Positions 15,670-21,258 of a stretch of 21,258 bases of DNA are shown here, one piece after another. Positions within the stretch are counted from its first letter, which is position 1, and every line of letters begins with the position of its first letter. The stretch comes from CAXXFQ01 sp963674475 (GTDB lineage: Bacteria > Planctomycetota > Planctomycetia > Pirellulales > Thermoguttaceae). The stretch is taken from contig CAXXFQ010000001.1 of the NCBI GenBank assembly GCA_963674475.2, forward strand, positions 1 through 21,258. Direction: 5' to 3'. The position numbers and the translations under genes were made by a program. The notes below the pieces were generated by a model. It had not been told where the DNA came from. It worked only from the letters and a program-made list of their open reading frames with translations, and did no database searches.

Positions 15670-17316
15670 ATGAATGCTGCCAGTCTTTTTGTTAAAGCTC
15701 TTGAAAATGAAGGAGTTGAAATCATCTATGGAGTTCCGGGGGAAGAAAATCTGGACCTTCTGGAAGCCCTGCGTCACTCCTCCATCGAACTCGTTCTTAC
15801 CCGCCATGAACAGGGAGCCGCGTTTATGGCTGCGACCTATGGTCGCCTGACAGGCAAAGCCGGAGTCTGCCTGTCTACATTAGGCCCGGGGGCTACCAAC
15901 CTGGTGACCGGTGCGGCCTATGCCCAACTCGGAGCTTTTCCGATGTTGATGATTACCGCCCAAAAACCGATCAAGTTAAGCAAACAAGGGCACTTTCAGA
16001 TCATCGACATCGTCAGCATGATGGAACCACTAACCAAGTACAATCGCCAGATTGTCAACATCAACCTGATTCCATCCATGGTGCGCGAAGCCTTTCGGGT
16101 TGCTCAGGAAGAACGTCCTGGTGCAGTCCATCTGGAACTGCCGGAAGATATCGCCGCCGAAGCAGCAACGGATCGTACCCCACCAGTATTCCCTTTGAGC
16201 CAGGTTTATCGTCCGGAAGCCACCGATAAGGTCATCAGTGACGCAGCCGCAATGATCAAAGAAGCAAAGATGCCCCTGTTGATGATTGGTGCAGGAGGTA
16301 ACCGCAACCGGGTCCGTGAAGCGTTGAACGATTTTGTTCAGAAAACCGGTATTCACTTTTTTACCACCCAGATGGGCAAAGGTGTCATTGACGAAAATAG
16401 TCCCTTGTGCCTTGGCACCGCTGCACTGTCAGACAAAGACTACATCCACTGCGCCATCGACCGTGCCGACCTGGTCATAAACGTTGGTCATGACGTCGTT
16501 GAAAAGCCGCCGTTCTTCATGGAGCATGGCGGCAAAAAGGTGATTCACGTCAACTTCAGCTCGGCGGTTGTCGATAATGTTTATTTTCCACAACATGAAG
16601 TTGTCGGCGATATTGCCTCCAGCGTCTGCCGCCTGACAGAACAGGTCGGACGACTCCCCCAGGGGTGTGAGTACTTCCAGAAAGTTAAGGCCCACCTTGA
16701 TGAACACATTAAAATGAGGTCTGATGCCGATGATTTCCCGATCAAACCACAGCGCCTGGTCGCGGATGTCCGTAAAGTCATGCCGGATGATGGAGTCATC
16801 GCCCTCGATAATGGTGTCTATAAAATCTGGTTTGCCCGTAACTACCTGGCCTCTGAACCGAACACGGTGCTGTTAGATAACGCTTTAGCCACCATGGGCG
16901 CCGGTCTCCCCTCAGCCATGGAAGTTGCCCGTCTGTGGCCGGAACGCCGGGTCCTGTCCATCAACGGCGATGGTGGTTTTATGATGAACTGCCAGGAGCT
17001 GGAAACGGCCGTACGCCTTAAGCTGAACCTGGTTGTCATGATTTTGAATGACAGTGCCTACGGTATGATCAAATGGAAACAATCGGCTATGGGTTATCAG
17101 AATTACGGACTCGACTTCAGCAACCCCGATTTTGTCACCTTCGCTCAAAGTTTCGGAGCGAAAGGGCATCGCGTCAGTGCGACGCAAGAGCTGGTTGAGC
17201 TGCTGGAAGCTTGCTTTAATTCCGGCGGGGTTCACCTGATTGATGTACCTGTAGACTACTCGGAAAACTACGACGTATTAATCGAAGAGCTGAGCCATAA
17301 CGTCTGCCTAATCTGA
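15670..17316 (+). CDS. Acetolactate synthase, ThDP-dependent catalytic subunit
   Basis: Condenses two pyruvates to 2-acetolactate with CO2 release (branched-chain amino acid or acetoin route). The 548-residue protein has the usual three-domain plan. The N-terminal pyrimidine-binding domain shows GVPGEENLDLLEAL, the catalytic glutamate in RHEQGAAFMAATYGR (E47) and STLGPGATNLVTG. The central domain is about 195-330. The C-terminal domain has the ThDP motif GDGG (433-436) ending in ND (460-461). The end, VHLIDVPVDYSENYD, recalls catabolic AlsS-type enzymes, and no small regulatory (IlvN/IlvH) subunit follows; both favour a stand-alone enzyme, though an anabolic role is possible. I chose ATG 15670 (GAGG at 15655-15658); the frame stays open upstream to 15370, but that part crosses a terminator and is unlike the family. 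Confidence 0.85.
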   Translation: MNAASLFVKALENEGVEIIYGVPGEENLDLLEALRHSSIELVLTRHEQGAAFMAATYGRLTGKAGVCLSTLGPGATNLVTGAAYAQLGAFPMLMITAQKPIKLSKQGHFQIIDIVSMMEPLTKYNRQIVNINLIPSMVREAFRVAQEERPGAVHLELPEDIAAEAATDRTPPVFPLSQVYRPEATDKVISDAAAMIKEAKMPLLMIGAGGNRNRVREALNDFVQKTGIHFFTTQMGKGVIDENSPLCLGTAALSDKDYIHCAIDRADLVINVGHDVVEKPPFFMEHGGKKVIHVNFSSAVVDNVYFPQHEVVGDIASSVCRLTEQVGRLPQGCEYFQKVKAHLDEHIKMRSDADDFPIKPQRLVADVRKVMPDDGVIALDNGVYKIWFARNYLASEPNTVLLDNALATMGAGLPSAMEVARLWPERRVLSINGDGGFMMNCQELETAVRLKLNLVVMILNDSAYGMIKWKQSAMGYQNYGLDFSNPDFVTFAQSFGAKGHRVSATQELVELLEACFNSGGVHLIDVPVDYSENYDVLIEELSHNVCLI

Positions 17317-17359
17317 TCGTTCAGCCCAATATTTTCCTTTTCCACGTTTCACAATATTG

Positions 17360-17407
17360 CCCAAAACGAAAAAAATGACCAAAAAGGTCATTTTTTTTCG
17401 TTTTGGG
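17360..17407. terminator. Strong terminator after acetolactate synthase
   Basis: CCCAAAACGAAAAAAATGACC (17360-17380) pairs with the segment 17386-17407 across an AAAAA loop, with one extra T as a bulge. The stem is about 21 pairs and its arms contain the A and T tracts, so it may work in both directions. It begins 43 bases after the stop codon. Confidence 0.85.
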
Positions 17408-17436
17408 ACTAGCCCTCATTTTCAAGCCCTAGTATA

Positions 17437-17465
17437 TTGAGCAGTCTGTCTTAGAAAAATATGTA
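17437..17465 (+). promoter_or_regulatory. Weak promoter candidate for the VUT-family gene
   Basis: TTGAGC (17437-17442), a 17-base spacer and TATGTA (17460-17465) lie between the synthase terminator and the transporter gene. The -10 match is poor. No preQ1 riboswitch pattern was found here. Confidence 0.2.
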
Positions 17466-17537
17466 AAAAATATCGCATTCTCAGCAGCATAACTTCCCTA
17501 TCCGCTGCAAGAATGACAATGAAAGGTCTGTCTAGAA

Positions 17538-18038
17538 ATGAGTGGTTTGTTTTATCTTTCGTCCATCATCCTCGCCAACATCCTGGTTCATATGTTTGGC
17601 ATTGTTACCCTGTTTGGCATTAGTTTTCCCGCCGGGGCGGTTGCCATCGGGCTGACCTATTCGGCCCGTGACTTGGTTCAGGAGCGTTATGGCAAATATG
17701 GCTGCTGGATCTGGATGTTGGCAGCAGCACTGCTTACCTTTGCATTTAACCGGAATATCGCGGTGGCCTCGTTAGCAGCGTTTCTCATTGCCGAGTTCTG
17801 CGACTGGTGGTTCTACACCAGAATGCCAGGCAGTGTTGAAAAACGGATGATACTCAGCAACCTGGTATCAACCCCGCTCGATTCCATCGTTTTCGTGCTG
17901 CTCGCCTTTGGTCCCGCCTGGCCGGTCATCTGGGGACAGACCCTGATTAAACTGCTCAGCAGTCTGTTAATCCTGCCCCTGTTCAAAGAAGGCAAGCTGC
18001 GCTTTCGCAAGTTACGTCCTGAATTTCAGCAAGGCTGA
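17538..18038 (+). CDS. VUT-family (YhhQ/DUF165-like) inner-membrane transporter
   Basis: The 166-residue hydrophobic protein has about five membrane segments. The motif FPAGAVAIGLTYSARDLVQE at about 30-50, the following RYGK, and the later EFCDWWFYTR and NLVSTPLDSIVF are characteristic of the VUT/YhhQ family. Several members take up queuosine precursors (preQ0/preQ1, queuine); others are vitamin transporters. It is shorter than E. coli YhhQ (about 220 residues) and belongs to the compact subgroup. An AAAGG stretch about 12 bases upstream supports ATG 17538. It is monocistronic between two terminators, with no queuosine genes nearby, so the substrate cannot be read from context. Confidence 0.8.
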   Translation: MSGLFYLSSIILANILVHMFGIVTLFGISFPAGAVAIGLTYSARDLVQERYGKYGCWIWMLAAALLTFAFNRNIAVASLAAFLIAEFCDWWFYTRMPGSVEKRMILSNLVSTPLDSIVFVLLAFGPAWPVIWGQTLIKLLSSLLILPLFKEGKLRFRKLRPEFQQG

Positions 18039-18063
18039 TTCGACACATCAATTTATTCAACTT

Positions 18064-18101
18064 AAAAGCCCCTCAATCAGATCAGATTGAGGGGCTTTTT
18101 T
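18064..18101. terminator. Bidirectional terminator between converging genes
   Basis: AAAAGCCCCTCAATC (18064-18078) pairs with GATTGAGGGGCTTTT (18085-18099) around the loop AGATCA, with a run of six T on the + strand and a shorter one on the minus strand. It ends the VUT gene and probably also the efflux operon coming from the right. Confidence 0.9.
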
Positions 18102-18127
18102 GATCATACCTAGGGGATGACCGCGTA

Positions 18128-19531
18128 CTACAGTTGTCCCCCCCCTAATACCTTGAACAAACTGACAAGGTTGGCCAGATAGGCCTGTTTTACGCTGACA
18201 GCTCCCTGTTGAGCAGAAAACAGGGAACGTTGCGAATCAAGAACGGTAAGAAAGTCATCAATACCGTTATCATAGCGCGCCCGAGACAATTCATAAGCCT
18301 TGCTGGTGGCGGCCACCAGGGCGTTCTGGGCGTCGAGTTGAGATTGATAAGTGCCTCGTGCTGCCAGTTGATCTGCCACTTCTCTAAAAGCTGTTTGAAT
18401 AGCTTGTTCATACTGGGTTGCGGCAATTTTTTCACTGATTTCAGCCACCGCCAAACTCGCTTTCAACTTGCCCCGGTTGAAGATCGGAATCGTCAGTGAT
18501 GGGGTAAAGTTCCAGGCATAACGAGCGCCGGAAGTAAGCAGACCGTCAAGGCTGTCACTGGCTAACCCCAAAGACCCGGTCAAGCTGATGGTTGGATACA
18601 GGGCCGCACGGGCCGCCCCGATATCTGCATTTGCCGCTTTCAACTGGTGCTCAGCCTGACGGATATCGGGACGAGCCAACAGAACGTCAGACGGCAAACC
18701 GACCGGCAGATTATTCATGAAGCTGATGCTGTCAATGCTCTCGGCATTATTCAACACATCATCAACAGCTGTTCCGGCCAAATAGACCAGGGCATTTTTA
18801 TCCTGGGCCACTTGACGGGTGTACTGGGCAATGGAAACCCGGGCACTCTCAACGGCTGTAGCGGCCTGGGCAACATCGAGCTGAGTCGCCGAACCGACAT
18901 CATACTGACGCTTGATAACATCGTAGGTATGTTGCTGAGTGTCGCGGGTTTCTATGGCTAATTGCAACAGCTTCTGATCAGCCAGATAACTGAGATAAGC
19001 ATTGGCCGTTTCAGCAATCAGCGAAATCCGGGCACTGGCTAATGCTTCTTCGGTTGCCAGGTAGGTTTCCAGAGCCTCCTGATTCAGGCTCCTGACCCGA
19101 CCAAAGAAATCGAGCTCATAGGAGGCCAAAGCAATATTAGCACTGGTACTGGTATAGGTGTACCCTACCCCGGTTGTACTGGTATCATCCGGGACCCCGG
19201 CCCGTGATGCACTGGCGTTGCCAGTGATTGTCGGGGTGAGATTGGTCTTTTGAATCCGGTAGGCCGCCTGGGCCTGTTCAATGTTCAGAGCGGCGACCTT
19301 CAGATCCCGGTTGTTTTCCAGTACCCGCTCAATCAGTTGCTTTAACGGCCCTGACTGAACATAAGTCTGCCAGCTAATTTCACTGGGAACCCCGGCTTCA
19401 TTTTCCAGGTAAGATTCCCCGGCTGGCCAGTTTTGCGTAACCGGCAGTTTCGGCTGCTGATACTTGGGGATCATGGAACACCCCGCCAGAAGGAAGCTCA
19501 TAGCAATAACAGATATAAATTTATTTAACAT
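18128..19531 (-). CDS. RND efflux outer-membrane factor lipoprotein (OprM/NodT/TolC type)
   Basis: The 467-residue protein forms the trimeric outer-membrane channel of a tripartite pump. A lipoprotein signal peptide (MLNKFISVIAMSFLLAGC, lipobox LAGC with acylated Cys18) is followed by YQQPKLPV and two outer-membrane-efflux repeats. The first contains NNRDLKVAALNIEQAQAAYR and YELDFFGRVRSLNQEAL. The second contains LPVGLPSDVLLARPDIRQAE, AARAALYPTISLTGSLG and RYDNGIDDFLTVLDSQRSLF. These are standard OprM/CusC-class motifs. Its start overlaps the end of the RND pump gene by 11 bases, so the two are cotranscribed. The reading frame is intact, unlike its upstream neighbour. Confidence 0.92.
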   Translation of the reverse strand: MLNKFISVIAMSFLLAGCSMIPKYQQPKLPVTQNWPAGESYLENEAGVPSEISWQTYVQSGPLKQLIERVLENNRDLKVAALNIEQAQAAYRIQKTNLTPTITGNASASRAGVPDDTSTTGVGYTYTSTSANIALASYELDFFGRVRSLNQEALETYLATEEALASARISLIAETANAYLSYLADQKLLQLAIETRDTQQHTYDVIKRQYDVGSATQLDVAQAATAVESARVSIAQYTRQVAQDKNALVYLAGTAVDDVLNNAESIDSISFMNNLPVGLPSDVLLARPDIRQAEHQLKAANADIGAARAALYPTISLTGSLGLASDSLDGLLTSGARYAWNFTPSLTIPIFNRGKLKASLAVAEISEKIAATQYEQAIQTAFREVADQLAARGTYQSQLDAQNALVAATSKAYELSRARYDNGIDDFLTVLDSQRSLFSAQQGAVSVKQAYLANLVSLFKVLGGGQL

Positions 19532-21258
19532 GGCTGACCTCTTTCTCTGCCGCCCTCTGGGCTTTACGCTTTCTGGTCATGGACCATTTCTCAATAATGA
19601 TAAAGAACATCGGGACAAAGATAATCGCCAGAGTTGTCGACCCGATCATACCACCGATAACCCCGATACCAATGGCATTCTGACTGGCAGAACCAGCTCC
19701 AGTAGAGGTAGCCAGTGGGGTAACCCCAAGAATAAATGCCATAGAAGTCATCAGAATCGGCCGTAACCGTTGTTCAGCGGATAACATGGCTGAAACAATA
19801 ACACTGCGACCACTTTCGTACAGACTCTTGGCAAATTCGACAATCAGGATCGCATTTTTAGCAACCAGACAATAGTCGTCAGCAAGGCAATCTGGAAATA
19901 AACGTCGTTGGACAGGCCGAAAAATGTCGTTGCCGCAACGGTACCAACGATCCCTAAAGGAACAATCAGCATAACCGCAAACGGTATTGTCCAGCTTTCA
20001 TACAACGCTGCCAGACACAAGAACACGATCAGCAGTGAAACGGCGTAAAGCATGGTGGTCTGCGACCCGGCCAGACGCTCCTCATAAGAGATACCCGTCC
20101 ATTCGATACCGATACCAGCAGGAAGTTTCTGAGCCATTTCTTCAATTGCAGCCATAGCGACACCAGAGCTGACGCCTGCCGCCGGGGCCCCCTGGATTTC
20201 CATGGAACTACGCCCATTGTGACGTTCCAGGCGAGGAGAGCCATACTCCCACGCGCCACTTACAAACGAGGAGAAAGGAACCATATCATTGTTGTCGTTG
20301 CGCACATACCAGCGCTCCACATCCTCAGGCAACATGCGATAAGGAGCATCACCCTGCATGTAAACCTTCTTGATCCGGCCATCATCGACAAAGTCATTGA
20401 CATACGAAGACCCCCAGGCAATGCCTAAGGTATTAGTAATATCGGAGATAGAGACTCCAAGGCCGAAGCCTTTTCCTGATCGATATCCAACTTGTATTGC
20501 GGGACATCGGACATACCGTTGGGACGTACATTGGTCAGGCGGCTATCCTGAGCAGCCATACCAAGCATCATATTACGTGCCTGTAACAGGGTGTCATGCC
20601 CAAGGTTTGCCTGGTCGACCAGCTTAAAGTTAAAACCGCTGGCATTACCCAACGCCGGAATCGGTGGCGGAGTAAAGGTATAGACATTGGCATCTTTAAT
20701 ACCATTCATAATGAACAAGCGTACAAAGGCTCGCTGAGCAATAGCCTGGGCCGTTTGATCGGGCCGTTGCGCTCACCCCAGTCTTTCAGACGCACAAAAC
20801 CAAGACCAACATTCTGTCCCTGACCAGCAAAACTGAAACCAGTCGCCGTAAAGATACTTTCGACATTTTCTTTTTCCTGGTTCAGGAAATACTCCTCAAC
20901 CAGCTTGGCACTTTCCCGCGTCCGCTCCAATGTTGCCCCAGGCGGTGCCTGGATCATCAACATCATTATGCCCTGATCTTCATCAGGCAAAAATGCGGTT
21001 GGCAGGTTTTTGAACATGTACATCAAACCACCAACCACAATCAGGTAAATCAGAAAGAAACTGATAGAACGAGCAGCGACAAAACCGACACTCTTACGAT
21101 AACCGCGCTTGCCACTTTCAAACGTCCGGTTAAACCAACCAAAAAAACCACGTTTTTTGAGATTATGACCTTTTTCAACCGGCTTGAGCATGGTCGCACA
21201 CAGCGCCGGGGTCAGGATCAAGGCCACCAGAACCGAAAGGGCCATGGCTGAAACAATG
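19521..21258 (-). pseudogene. AcrB/HAE1-type RND multidrug efflux pump, C-terminal half, three frame breaks
   Basis: The inner-membrane proton-driven pump is truncated by the window edge; it begins at the equivalent of about residue 470 of E. coli AcrB (IVSAMALSVLVALILTPALC). Frames join as LPDEDQGIMMLMIQAPPGAT ... FVRLKDWGERNGP, then DQTAQAIAQRAFVR ... LDIDQEKASALG, then VSISDITNTLG ... LYESWTIPFAVMLIVPLG, then IGLVAKNAILIVEFAK (with the lysine equivalent to AcrB K940 of the proton relay) to the end KEVSHVK. Breaks are single missing bases at about 20761, 20456 and 19870. Each join restores sequence closely matching AcrB, and no nonsense codon is seen, so I suspect sequence error. The membrane-fusion protein gene, if present, would lie to the right, outside the window. 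Confidence 0.85.

Noticed and set aside
17408..17537. preQ1 riboswitch before the VUT transporter
   Set aside because: I could not find the short preQ1 aptamer pattern (C-rich loop and A-rich tail) in this gap.

Overview
The window looks like part of the chromosome of a Gram-negative bacterium. The outer-membrane lipoprotein and RND pump, the C-terminal beta-barrel protein and the style of the large DUF11 gene suggest a deltaproteobacterium of the Desulfuromonas/Geobacter/Pelobacter kind. That assignment is inferred from protein style only; there is no rRNA or other marker gene here.

Layout, left to right. (1) 1-254 is the 3' end of an IS110-family transposase on the + strand, broken by one frameshift. 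It is followed to about 510 by non-coding DNA that fits the long right end of an IS110/IS1111-type element. (2) 682-14004, minus strand, is the centrepiece: two very large, translationally coupled genes. The first (14004 to 4794) encodes a secreted protein of about 3070 residues built from eight DUF11 repeats, an SdrD-B-like module, a second array of seven related repeats joined by acidic D-x-D-x-D-G linkers, and a C-terminal DUF11/SdrD-B-like end. The second (4797 to 682) encodes a protein of about 1370 residues with a signal peptide, an N-terminal OmpA peptidoglycan-binding domain, a middle beta-rich region and a large C-terminal outer-membrane beta-barrel. They overlap by four bases (ATGA). 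I infer a cell-surface system in which the barrel/OmpA protein serves or anchors the giant repeat protein. (3) 14005-14732 is a divergent regulatory region with several hairpins. (4) 14733-17316, + strand, holds a secreted SYLF (YSC84-type) lipid-binding protein and a ThDP-dependent acetolactate synthase, each followed by a clear terminator. (5) 17538-18038 encodes a small VUT/YhhQ-type transporter, followed by a terminator shared with the converging operon. (6) 18128-21258, minus strand, is the end of an RND efflux operon: an AcrB/HAE1-type inner-membrane pump (5' end outside the window) and an OprM/TolC-type outer-membrane lipoprotein.

The oddest property is the distribution of single-base frame breaks. 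I count 23: one in the transposase, 13 in the OmpA/barrel gene, six in the giant gene (all in its 3' half) and three in the pump gene. There are none between about 9745 and 19860. After each break is bridged, the protein sequence continues with family-like sequence and I find no in-frame nonsense codon. Most breaks are a missing or extra base in a short homopolymer. This looks more like uncorrected sequencing error than old gene decay, so the two surface genes and the pump are probably intact in the living organism.

No tRNA, rRNA, CRISPR array or phage module was seen.
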